Shown here: positions 8,587-15,853 of the stretch, one piece after another
Position numbering within the stretch: the first letter of the stretch is position 1
Layout: every line of letters begins with the position of its first letter
Source of the DNA: Candidatus Omnitrophota bacterium
GTDB taxonomy: Bacteria > Omnitrophota > Gorgyraeia > Zapsychrales > Zapsychraceae
Direction: 5' to 3'
Assembly: GCA_020632495.1 (NCBI GenBank)
Contig: JACKFL010000005.1
Span: forward strand, 248,001 to 312,000
DNA length: 64,000 nt
Position numbers and translations under genes: made by a program
Notes under the pieces: model-generated
The model's input: only the letters and a program-made list of their open reading frames with translations
Told to the model about the DNA's origin: nothing
Databases searched by the model: none

Positions 8587-8808
8587 TTACTTTTTATGCC
8601 GGTACGTAATACGACCCTTGGTCAAATCATAGGGGGATATGGCAACCGTCACGCTGTCACCGGGCAAGATTTTAATATAGAACTTTCTCAGTTTTCCGGC
8701 TGGGTACGCGATAATGACGTGACCTGTTTCCATCCGGACTTCATATTTTGCGTTGGACAACGCCTTAATGACGACCCCCTCCGCCTCAATGGCTTCCTCT
8801 TTAGTCAT
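8587..8808 (-). CDS. infA: Translation initiation factor IF-1
   Basis: The 73-residue product is a typical single S1/OB-fold IF-1: it opens MTKEEAIEAEGVVIKAL and carries the hallmark blocks METGHVIIAY, KLRKFYIKILPGDSVTV and SPYDLTKGRITYRHK. IF-1 binds the A site of the 30S subunit and assists IF-2 and IF-3 during initiation. Here it is not in a ribosomal protein operon but between an RRM protein gene (20 bases upstream) and a small Cys/His protein (5 bases downstream), in a cluster of RNA-binding proteins. Confidence 0.97.
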   Translation of the reverse strand: MTKEEAIEAEGVVIKALSNAKYEVRMETGHVIIAYPAGKLRKFYIKILPGDSVTVAISPYDLTKGRITYRHKK

Positions 8809-8828
8809 GGCATCTACCTGTTCCTTGG

Positions 8829-9137
8829 CTAAAACTTTCGTCCGCCCCGGGGCCCTTTGTTGCGCGAGGGACCGTTCTTGCCGCCGAAAGGACTTCTGCC
8901 GGTGAGCGGCCGGGCTTCATTAATCACGATCTGCCTGCCTTTAATCTCCGTGATACCTTGCAGAGCGGCTTGCGCCTCCGAGCTGTTTGGCATTTCTACA
9001 AATCCAAAGCCCTTGGAATCTCCGGTAAACTTGTCCCGGATGATCTTGGCGGACACGACCTCTCCGAAGGCACTGAACACCTCCTGTAATTCCTCTCCCA
9101 GGGTGTCATACGATAAATTTCCGACATATATATTCAT
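8829..9137 (-). CDS. RRM-type RNA-binding protein, 102 aa
   Basis: This is a single RNA recognition motif. RNP2 is IYVGNLSY at residues 3-10 and RNP1 is KGFGFVEM at about 42-49, and both keep the aromatic residues that stack on RNA. The C terminus is a disordered basic Gly/Arg tail (SPFGGKNGPSRNKGPRGGRKF). Such glycine-tailed single-RRM proteins are known in cyanobacteria and several other bacterial phyla, often cold-induced, and bind single-stranded RNA. It lies in an operon with two cold-shock-like genes upstream and infA downstream, in keeping with an RNA chaperone role. Confidence 0.93.
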   Translation of the reverse strand: MNIYVGNLSYDTLGEELQEVFSAFGEVVSAKIIRDKFTGDSKGFGFVEMPNSSEAQAALQGITEIKGRQIVINEARPLTGRSPFGGKNGPSRNKGPRGGRKF

Positions 9138-9195
9138 TTTCTCTTTGCTCCTCGGTTATGAATTGAGTTGATGGACGGGATCGCCAGGCTTGTTA

Positions 9196-9405
9196 CTATT
9201 CTTCAAAGATCGTTACATTAATCGCCAGGTAGCTGCTGCGGTTGTTCAGTATTTCATACTCGACTTCCATTCCTTCCTTAAGATTCTGTCCCGGTTTAAG
9301 CTGAACATAGTTCGCGTACACCGTGATCGGCTGATTGGATCCAAAATCGAGAATAGTCCCGTGCCCTCTCTCAGTATGGTATTCCTGTACTTTTCCGCGA
9401 GGCAT
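9196..9405 (-). CDS. Cold-shock-domain-like protein, 69 aa
   Basis: The product (MPRGKVQEYHTERGHGTILDFG) has the length and start of a cold-shock OB-fold protein: a GKV strand, a G-x-G-x-I second strand, then ITVYANYVQL and a final strand ending AINVTIFE. The classical RNP1 KGFGFI is altered to RGHGTIL, so nucleic-acid contacts differ from CspA. A strong ribosome binding site (GGAGGGG) precedes the ATG. It lies 58 bases upstream of the RRM gene and 35 bases downstream of a second cold-shock-like gene. Confidence 0.75.
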   Translation of the reverse strand: MPRGKVQEYHTERGHGTILDFGSNQPITVYANYVQLKPGQNLKEGMEVEYEILNNRSSYLAINVTIFEE

Positions 9406-9440
9406 GAAGCACCCCCTCCGGGCTGTGTGAGCTAGATTGA

Positions 9441-9641
9441 CTAAGCTTTCCTGATATTGATCGCGATGTGAAGGGACTTGATATTATCGACTTCAAACCA
9501 GACGGAATCACCTGATGCCAGGCTTAACCGGTCCCTGCCGATAACGCTATCCGCAAAGAATTTCACATCCGCTTCCGACAGGCGGCCGATCATTCCCATG
9601 CCGCTGCTCTTGTCATATGACTTTACAGTCCCTTTCTCCAT
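9441..9641 (-). CDS. Divergent cold-shock-domain-like protein, 66 aa
   Basis: I place the start at 9641, where AAAGGA precedes ATG GAG AAG. The longer upstream frame has no matching signal and does not fit the fold. The product MEKGTVKSYDKSSGMGMIG, then VKFFADSVIGRDRLSLASGDSVWFEV, follows the five-strand plan of cold-shock proteins: KGTVK opening, G-x-G-x-I, FF in the third strand, and a late GDSVWFEV strand. The RNP motifs are divergent, so binding preference is unknown. It heads the operon of RNA-binding genes. Confidence 0.7.
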   Translation of the reverse strand: MEKGTVKSYDKSSGMGMIGRLSEADVKFFADSVIGRDRLSLASGDSVWFEVDNIKSLHIAINIRKA

Positions 9642-9970
9642 AACACCGTCCTTTGCCGATGCGGTTATCAACACTGCTACGGGCGCAAAACAGTACATAT
9701 CACGTAGATGACTGTTTATAACCCTGAGATCGATAAATAGACGGTAATTCCGGCAGACTGCCAAGGGGGATAAATGGTGAGGTCTGTCTTCGGTAGGATA
9801 TCTACCTAATTGATCTGCTATAAGTATACGCTAATACCGGATAAATAGCTATGAATAAGAATAAAGGGTCATATGATATCCGATCCGTTCTTCATATCCT
9901 CTCCCGGCCATAAATTACATATTTTGTCCTAAGTCGGCGGTGTATGTGGGGAGTTGATGGATTAAAGAAA
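9642..9970. other. Intergenic stretch, probable leader of the cold-shock operon
   Basis: No gene is supported here. The only notable item is a short hairpin (GGTAG and CTACC, about 9792-9806) that would lie in the 5' untranslated region of the cold-shock operon. I see no promoter with good -35 and -10 boxes at proper spacing. Confidence 0.5.
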
Positions 9971-9998
9971 AAAGGCCAGGCAATTATGCCTGGCCTTT
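9971..9998 (-). terminator. Intrinsic terminator downstream of tRNA-His and the hairpin array
   Basis: A perfect 12-base stem, AAAGGCCAGGCA and TGCCTGGCCTTT with loop ATTA, ends on the minus strand in CTTTTTTC. It is the first terminator after the tRNA-His gene on that strand and so would end its transcript after the hairpin array. Confidence 0.85.
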
Positions 9999-10008
9999 CG
10001 ATATTTCT

Positions 10009-10255
10009 GGTGATGCCCCGTAGAAGCATCGGGGCATCACCTTGTTCAATGAAGCCCAATTTACGGACGAGCGACAGCGAGGAACGTAAATTGTTGGCCG
10101 AATTGAACCCTGCGTAGCTCCCCACAAACAAAATAGGAGCGAAGCAGGGTACAAAAATGCCCTCCTACGCTCGAATACTTTCGTGTTCGAGCTTCGGAGG
10201 GCTTAATTTTTCCCTCTAATTTACGTCGCTTCGCTCCGTAAATTAAGGAAAAATA
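10009..10255. repeat. Array of five tightly packed long hairpins next to tRNA-His
   Basis: Five inverted repeats lie end to end. (1) 10009-10041: GGTGATGCCCCG and its complement, 12 bp. (2) 10044-10108: GTTCAAT plus CAATTTACG arms. (3) 10108-10149: CCCTGC-GCTCC arms with an internal loop. (4) 10159-10202: GCCCTCC-GCTCGAA arms with an internal loop. (5) 10206-10255: TTTTTCC-TAATTTACG arms. Arms of (2) and (5) share TTTACG, and (3) and (4) share the same internal-loop layout (three unpaired bases per side, with GAAGC or CTTCG). No protein is supported. It may be a cluster of REP-like palindromes or a structured RNA processed from the tRNA-His transcript. Confidence 0.75.
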
Positions 10256-10258
10256 AAG

Positions 10259-10332
10259 GGTGGCTAACCGGACTTGAACCGGCGACGTCCTGAACCACAA
10301 TCAGGTGTTCTACCAACTGAACTATAGCCACC
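10259..10332 (-). tRNA. tRNA-His (GTG anticodon)
   Basis: The minus strand folds into a full cloverleaf. The acceptor stem pairs GTGGCTA with TAGCCAC. The D arm has AGTTCAGTTGGTAGAAC. The anticodon stem CCTGA/TCAGG encloses TTGTGGT with GTG at 34-36, and the T arm is CCGG-TTCAAGT-CCGG. An extra G at -1 facing C73 is encoded, the identity element of tRNA-His. CCA is not encoded. Confidence 0.95.
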
Positions 10333-10408
10333 ACAAATCTGTATATCCCCGGCGCTGAAGACCGGTAGGCGCGCTTTTCGGCTGATTAGCGCTCCATTTT
10401 AGCATATT

Positions 10409-11398
10409 TTATTCCGCGGGCAATACTTTCTTTTCGGCGGGATCGGGCTGAAAGGCGATGCCTTTGAACTCGATCTCCATCGTATCCAGCCGGAACTCGT
10501 CCAGCTGGTCCCGCACGAAAAACTGCGTGTCAAAACGGACACCGCGGTCATCGGTCAGCTGCTTCACGACGGGCCGCGCGACCTGGTCCCATACCTCGCC
10601 TTCCGTCCGCGCCTGCGGGGCCGCAGCCAGATCGGAATGGACATTCCCTTCCACCGTCAACGTATTGTCGCCGATGTGCAGGGTCATGTTCATCTGGTCG
10701 GCGCCGTTGGGGTCCTGTAAAACAAGCTCGCCCTCCAACAACTGGCGGCGCGGATCGACCCAACCCTTGCCGATGGCCGGGCGCTGGGTCAGTTCGGAAC
10801 GCAGGATATTCATCCCGGCGTTCGCCTCGAAACGGAACGGCATCCGCCGCGCGCGCCACGGCACCGCCACCGCGTCGAAGCGGCCGCGGACATTGGTCAA
10901 TTCCACCTTGAGCGCCGGCTGTCCCTGGCTCTGAACGATATCCAGCCGGCCGTTAATCACGTTGACCCGCCCGATGTCGAGCAGCCGCCGCGGGCCGGCC
11001 CCGGCTACGCTCTCCGGCTCTTCCTCTTCCGCCTGTTCCGCGGACGGGTGCCCGTCCGGATCGGGTTTCCAGGACAGCGCGCGGTCCTCCAGGACCACCA
11101 CCGGATCGATTAAATCAAGCTGGGTCAGCCGGACCGTGTCGCCGAACAAGGTGGACGGATTCACCTGCAGATAGATCCGGTCGATATTGACGAAATCCCC
11201 GACGGTAAGTTGGCGCAGCTTAAGTCCGAACGGAAAGTGATAGGAAATCCCGGACACAGCCACCGGCCGGCGGAAGGCGGCGCTGAGCTTGTCCTGCAAG
11301 AGGTCGCGGCCGAAGAACGGTATGGCCAACAGGCCGGCCGACGCGAGCACGACCAGCAGGATCAGCAGACCGTAAAATGTACGCGTAATTGTCTTCAT
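10409..11398 (-). CDS. AsmA-like / DUF748-like envelope protein, 329 aa
   Basis: The N terminus is one membrane anchor (LLILLVVLASAGLLAIPFF) followed by the pattern LLQDKLSAAFRRPVAVSGISYHFPFGLKLRQL, typical of AsmA/TamB/DUF748-type proteins, in which a short amphipathic segment leads into a beta-strand domain. The rest alternates short hydrophobic strands, with an acidic low-complexity break (EQAEEEEPES). Members act in the periplasm between the membranes, in envelope assembly or lipid transport. At 329 residues it is short for the superfamily. A much longer relative is at 31191-34280, on the other side of the giant genes. tRNA-His and tRNA-Arg flank it. Confidence 0.75.
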   Translation of the reverse strand: MKTITRTFYGLLILLVVLASAGLLAIPFFGRDLLQDKLSAAFRRPVAVSGISYHFPFGLKLRQLTVGDFVNIDRIYLQVNPSTLFGDTVRLTQLDLIDPVVVLEDRALSWKPDPDGHPSAEQAEEEEPESVAGAGPRRLLDIGRVNVINGRLDIVQSQGQPALKVELTNVRGRFDAVAVPWRARRMPFRFEANAGMNILRSELTQRPAIGKGWVDPRRQLLEGELVLQDPNGADQMNMTLHIGDNTLTVEGNVHSDLAAAPQARTEGEVWDQVARPVVKQLTDDRGVRFDTQFFVRDQLDEFRLDTMEIEFKGIAFQPDPAEKKVLPAE

Positions 11399-11543
11399 CC
11401 GTCGCCGTGTGCGTGTCCGTAGGCACCATGATTATTCTGAGGCGTTAAAAAACGCGTCCGCTGGATCTTCAGCTTAATGTCTTATGACCGGACACGCGGG
11501 TGTATCCACTCACAAGGCCGGGATACCCGTAGCGAAAACTAAG

Positions 11544-11617
<74 letters not shown>

Positions 11618-11769
11618 GTTTATATCTGTTAAATGATCTATTGGACCCTGTTCCCGGCCATTCGGGGCGGCAGGGGCCGGAAATGGCTGTTTGTCCGTTG
11701 CTTAGACGGTTCCTGTGATTGTCACTATGATAATATAAGATCTCTGATATGCAAACACTTTATGGGGCC

Positions 11770-11804
11770 AAAAAAATCCCGCCGGGAGGGTTTCCCGGCG
11801 GGAT
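11770..11804 (-). terminator. Intrinsic terminator after the PEPCK giant gene
   Basis: The minus strand reads ATCCCGCCGGGA, a 5-base loop, TCCCGGCGGGAT and then a run of seven T. It lies about 22 bases after the giant gene's stop codon and closes the transcript that starts before the UGPase-PGM gene. Confidence 0.92.
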
Positions 11805-11826
11805 GGTGAGGCTTTAAGATCCGTGA

Positions 11827-14800
11827 TTACTCGTATAACCGGCTGAGCCGCTCGCCCTGGATTTCCGGACGGTCGCCGCGGCGGCGGGCTTCCTGCTCGC
11901 TGTCTTCACCGGCGGCAAAGAGCTTCTTTTCCATTTCGGAAAGCCCCAGCAGCAGCGGCAGGCTCGGGACCGGCGTCATATCGATGATGACCGGGACAAA
12001 CCCCGGGACATTCTCCAGTACGGCCGGGACCTGATCGAAGACCGGCAGCGGCACACCTTCGCCGTCCCGCTCGATTTGCAGATCCAATAGGGCCGGGTTG
12101 AAATCGATACCCCCTGTCGTATCCGGCCGTTCGCGTTCGGTGACCTGCAGGGCCTGGTCTTCATCGACCGTCTTGGTCACTTCCCCGCGCCGGTCGGCGG
12201 CCTCGGCGATCAGGGCCGAGTCGGCTTCGGCCTTCTCGGTCTCCATGGCCACCCATGATTTGGCCCGGTACCATTCATCCGGCAATGTATAGTCGAGCGC
12301 CTTGGCGAGTTTCTCGTGTTCGGCACGCAACTCGTCGGGAATATCCATCTTCAGCTTGTTGATGATGAAATTGGTGCGCACCTGGATTTCCCAGCGCCAT
12401 TCGTCCACGTCGAAACGGGTCAGGTCGGCAATGTTTTCCTTGGTTAACGGTCCTCCCTCTTCCTCACGCAGACCGTCGAACAAAGAAGCTTCCGGCGTCG
12501 GGATCAGACCGATCGGCGTTTCCACGTATTCGTCGTCACGCAGTTGTCCGAGTCGGTACTTGATAAGCCACACGTCGATGCGCGAATTCGCGCTGAAGCC
12601 CGGCCACACAAAACCCTTGACGATCCTGCCGTCCGGTCCGCGATGCTGGCGGAAGAAATTGTTGTGCGCATAGGTAATGTCGACGCGCTTGGCGCGCTGC
12701 AACAGGTGATCGAAATAGCGGCCGATCGTCGTAGCGAAGAACGGCTTTTGAGCAATCGGATCTTCCCCGCGGTCGAGCGTGGTGTCGACGACCTTTTCCT
12801 CGGCAGCGGTCTTCAAGGAGCGGGCCATCATCGCGTCATACAATGCCATCTGCGGTGTCGTCAGGATGCGCACCAGCGGTTCGGTGCTCGGCTGACGTCC
12901 GCCGAATTTCCGGATGTTGACTTCATAACCCAGTTCGCTGTCCGGATCGATGTTCGGACGGTCGGCGGCGGCGATATTCCCGATATTACCGACCCAGTTG
13001 TCGTAGTTTTCCATCGGCACGCTGATCCGCGCGTTGGGTTCGTTCCAGCCCTTATCCAGGACTTCCATCACGATATCATAAATGCGTTGCTCATCGTCGA
13101 GGTCTTCACTCTGCTGCTTTTTATCGGTAAGGATCGCGGCCTTGGCCGGATCGCGCAGCGCGTATTCCAGGACTTCCAGATCGTTGAGCGTCAACCGGCG
13201 GCCCATCAACAGACGTCCCAGACGGCGGCGGATCGGCTCGCCTTTCCAGTCGTGCCAGCCCACACCCTTGTCGGCGTCGGACAGATTGCCCAGACGTTCA
13301 TCGATATATTCGCGCAGGACTTCCTGCACCGGACGGGCCTTGTCATGGCGTTCCCACCAGGATTCCACCACCACCCGGCGTCCGGTTTCACCGTCATAGC
13401 GGAATTTGTAGGCCAGATTAACGCCGAAGACCCCGCCCTTCTTTATGGCGTTGACCGCGCGCTGTAACTCGACGCGGTTGATCCCTTCGGCAACCAGGAA
13501 CGTCCCGTGTTCGATATTATGCGCCATTTCGCTGACGGATCCGTCCGGATTTTCACGGAAGTACGAACGCACCAAATCCTCACTGACCAGATAAACGGCC
13601 CAGTCGTTTTCCAGGGATTCGTCGATATAGATCGTCCCGTTATTGGTCTTCCCGCCCATACTCGGATATGCCCCGGTCACCCCATAGGTCTTGCCGGTCT
13701 TTTTGTTGTAGTACAGCGCCATGAACTGGTGCGCCATGCTTTCGTCGTCGCTGGCCACACCGCGCTGGTTGAAATAGCGCAGCGAGAATTTCTTGGCCCC
13801 CAGCGCGTTGCCGCCGTAGCCTGAACCGAATAAGCGGACCACACCGTCGCCGCGTTCGCGCAGCACGTCCGAAGCCCTTTCCGGATGGGTCAAATCTTTG
13901 AAATAAACAAACATCCGCTCGTCGTTCTCCGGCGTGCGGTCGATTTCATCAAGCGTCCGTCCCTTGGGGTGCGTCGCATGGGAAATTCTCAAGAAGTCCC
14001 CGCCCCGTTCTTCAATAAGGTCCAAGGCCTTCTGGCCGATCCCGGTGCGGCGGTCGTTATAGAGGAAGAAGTATTGCAACACCACGTGCACGTTGTCGGT
14101 GACCTGAACACCCGGAAACGCCGTGGCCGTACCGGCCTTACCGTTAATGAACGGTACGACATAGGTGATTTCCCCCTCGTGGGCGCCGGTCATTTTTTCC
14201 AGAATCGTCCGGATCGCTTCCTCGCTGTTGATCTGGTTCATAAACGGGTCCGCTGACTCACTCGGGCGGTCCGAGGCAACCCGCGTGGGTTTGATCGCGC
14301 GCGCGGTGTCTTTGGGGTGTGAATAATAGTAGTAGTTGCCGTCGTCACCGGCGTACACCAGTCCCTGTTCGATGGTTTGCTCCAGCAAACGGTCGAACAT
14401 CTTGGCGTCGACAACCACGACCTTGCTGGTGTCGGGCTGCAACAGGCCGACTTCATCTTCCACGAATTGTCGGACCGTGGGATAATCGTCCAGCTTGAGC
14501 CCGGCGAATACCGCGGCATCAGCCTTAGCCGGCGGCGTATCAAAGGCCTGGCTGATCACGGCCTCGTTATTAGCCGTAGCCTCAACCAAATCCGTATCCA
14601 CGGCGATCAGCGCGGCGTCCTGAAGAATTTCCCCGATTCCGGCGACCATGTCGCGCGGCAGGCGGTCCAGGTCCCGTTCGCGGTACGTTTCAATGGCGAC
14701 GACCTCGCCGATGGTTTCAAAACCGGCCCCGCCGGAATAGTACTGGCGCGGGATCATCTGCTGGGTGGTTTCGTCGTATTCCTCACGGATATAGTTGTAG

Positions 14801-15801
14801 ACCCCGCGGCCGAAGGCCTTGAGGTACTGCTGATAAATCTTTTCTTTAACCTTGGGATCGTCGGTGTCCACCCCGGCGATCTTGTTCTGGTCCATATATA
14901 CCTTTCCGAGCAGCGACTCTTTCAGGTTGTTTTTGTACCAGGCGGCCAGAACCATGGAGTTGTAGACCTGACGCAGCCGCGCGAAGGTGCGGCCTTCATT
15001 GACTTCCTTCTCGATTTCCGGGATGAGTACTTCTTCAATAATCGCCGTCACCAGCTCGCTTTGCTCGTTCAGTTGTTGTTCGCCGACCTGGCGCAAACCG
15101 TGGTTGTAGCGGCCTACGGAATCCTGCAGCGCCAGGTAATCCCGGGCGAGCATGACCTTCATCTTGCTCTTCACCACAAAGGCCGTTCCGTCCTTTTCGT
15201 AGACGGCCGCCCGTTCGGGCACGATCCAGATCTTGTTATAGGTATCGACGGGGATGTCGCGGGTGCCGAATTTTTGATACGCCTTGTCGCGCACGCGTTG
15301 CCAGAATTGCTGGCCGAGTTCGTCTTCCGGGTACATCAAAGATGACATCAGTTGCTTGAGCACATAGTCCTGCGCGAGCAAGTCCCGGCCCATGTCGGTC
15401 ACGCCGAATGAATCAGCCACGATGTTGTCTTTTTCCAGCGGGGACAGGTTGACCCACAGGTCTTCCGACGGCGTCGTGATGGTGGTCAGGAAGTATTTGA
15501 TCAGCTGATCGGATTCGCGGAGCAGCTGCTTTTCATTCATATGCGAGTCACCGGGATTGACATAAAAGGTGAAGTTCAAGGGATTCTTGGGATTCACCGA
15601 CACGCCCTGGATCAGCGCCGGGGCATACCCCTCCGTGGCGGCGATCATGGTCCCCAGTTTCGGCAAGTTGAGCGATTCGGGCAGAGCTTGCGCGTAGGCA
15701 CTGGGCGGTACAATCGATGTCAGTATAAAGGCCAGCACAGACAAGGCCGCGATACCGCGTTGGTAAAATCCGTTCCTCTTTGTCATCCCGTATGTATACA
15801 T
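11827..15801 (-). CDS. Giant protein 1: shared leader and N-domain + GTP-type PEP carboxykinase + shared tail, about 1324 aa
   Basis: A signal-peptide-like leader (hydrophobic IAALSVLAFILTSIV, then PPSAYA-QA near residue 38) precedes the N-domain shared with the two giant neighbours (about 40-430; blocks EDLWVNLSPLEKD and PRQYYSGGAGF). Residues about 525-1180 read as GTP-dependent phosphoenolpyruvate carboxykinase, which turns oxaloacetate and GTP into PEP: YVVPFINGKAGT, SGYGGNALGAKKFSLR, YPSMGGKTN (Lys718), NIRKFGGRQPSTEPLV, FVWPGFSANSRIDVW and ETPIGLIPTP. The family's P-loop Cys (SACGKTN) is Gly here. The end carries the shared tail starting TTGGIDFNP (about 1228). I chose ATG 15801 because GGGGAT lies just upstream, as in both neighbours; starts up to 44 codons earlier exist. 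It follows giant 2 by 52 bases and probably shares its promoter. Confidence 0.85.
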   Translation of the reverse strand: MYTYGMTKRNGFYQRGIAALSVLAFILTSIVPPSAYAQALPESLNLPKLGTMIAATEGYAPALIQGVSVNPKNPLNFTFYVNPGDSHMNEKQLLRESDQLIKYFLTTITTPSEDLWVNLSPLEKDNIVADSFGVTDMGRDLLAQDYVLKQLMSSLMYPEDELGQQFWQRVRDKAYQKFGTRDIPVDTYNKIWIVPERAAVYEKDGTAFVVKSKMKVMLARDYLALQDSVGRYNHGLRQVGEQQLNEQSELVTAIIEEVLIPEIEKEVNEGRTFARLRQVYNSMVLAAWYKNNLKESLLGKVYMDQNKIAGVDTDDPKVKEKIYQQYLKAFGRGVYNYIREEYDETTQQMIPRQYYSGGAGFETIGEVVAIETYRERDLDRLPRDMVAGIGEILQDAALIAVDTDLVEATANNEAVISQAFDTPPAKADAAVFAGLKLDDYPTVRQFVEDEVGLLQPDTSKVVVVDAKMFDRLLEQTIEQGLVYAGDDGNYYYYSHPKDTARAIKPTRVASDRPSESADPFMNQINSEEAIRTILEKMTGAHEGEITYVVPFINGKAGTATAFPGVQVTDNVHVVLQYFFLYNDRRTGIGQKALDLIEERGGDFLRISHATHPKGRTLDEIDRTPENDERMFVYFKDLTHPERASDVLRERGDGVVRLFGSGYGGNALGAKKFSLRYFNQRGVASDDESMAHQFMALYYNKKTGKTYGVTGAYPSMGGKTNNGTIYIDESLENDWAVYLVSEDLVRSYFRENPDGSVSEMAHNIEHGTFLVAEGINRVELQRAVNAIKKGGVFGVNLAYKFRYDGETGRRVVVESWWERHDKARPVQEVLREYIDERLGNLSDADKGVGWHDWKGEPIRRRLGRLLMGRRLTLNDLEVLEYALRDPAKAAILTDKKQQSEDLDDEQRIYDIVMEVLDKGWNEPNARISVPMENYDNWVGNIGNIAAADRPNIDPDSELGYEVNIRKFGGRQPSTEPLVRILTTPQMALYDAMMARSLKTAAEEKVVDTTLDRGEDPIAQKPFFATTIGRYFDHLLQRAKRVDITYAHNNFFRQHRGPDGRIVKGFVWPGFSANSRIDVWLIKYRLGQLRDDEYVETPIGLIPTPEASLFDGLREEEGGPLTKENIADLTRFDVDEWRWEIQVRTNFIINKLKMDIPDELRAEHEKLAKALDYTLPDEWYRAKSWVAMETEKAEADSALIAEAADRRGEVTKTVDEDQALQVTERERPDTTGGIDFNPALLDLQIERDGEGVPLPVFDQVPAVLENVPGFVPVIIDMTPVPSLPLLLGLSEMEKKLFAAGEDSEQEARRRGDRPEIQGERLSRLYE

Positions 15802-15853
15802 ATTTGTCATCCCCGTTTGGTTAACGTCACATGACCGGCATCGGTCTCTTCTA

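Noticed and set aside
9892..10300. Short frames across the hairpin array and tRNA-His
   Set aside because: They run through perfect inverted repeats, a terminator and a tRNA, and their products have no coherent composition.
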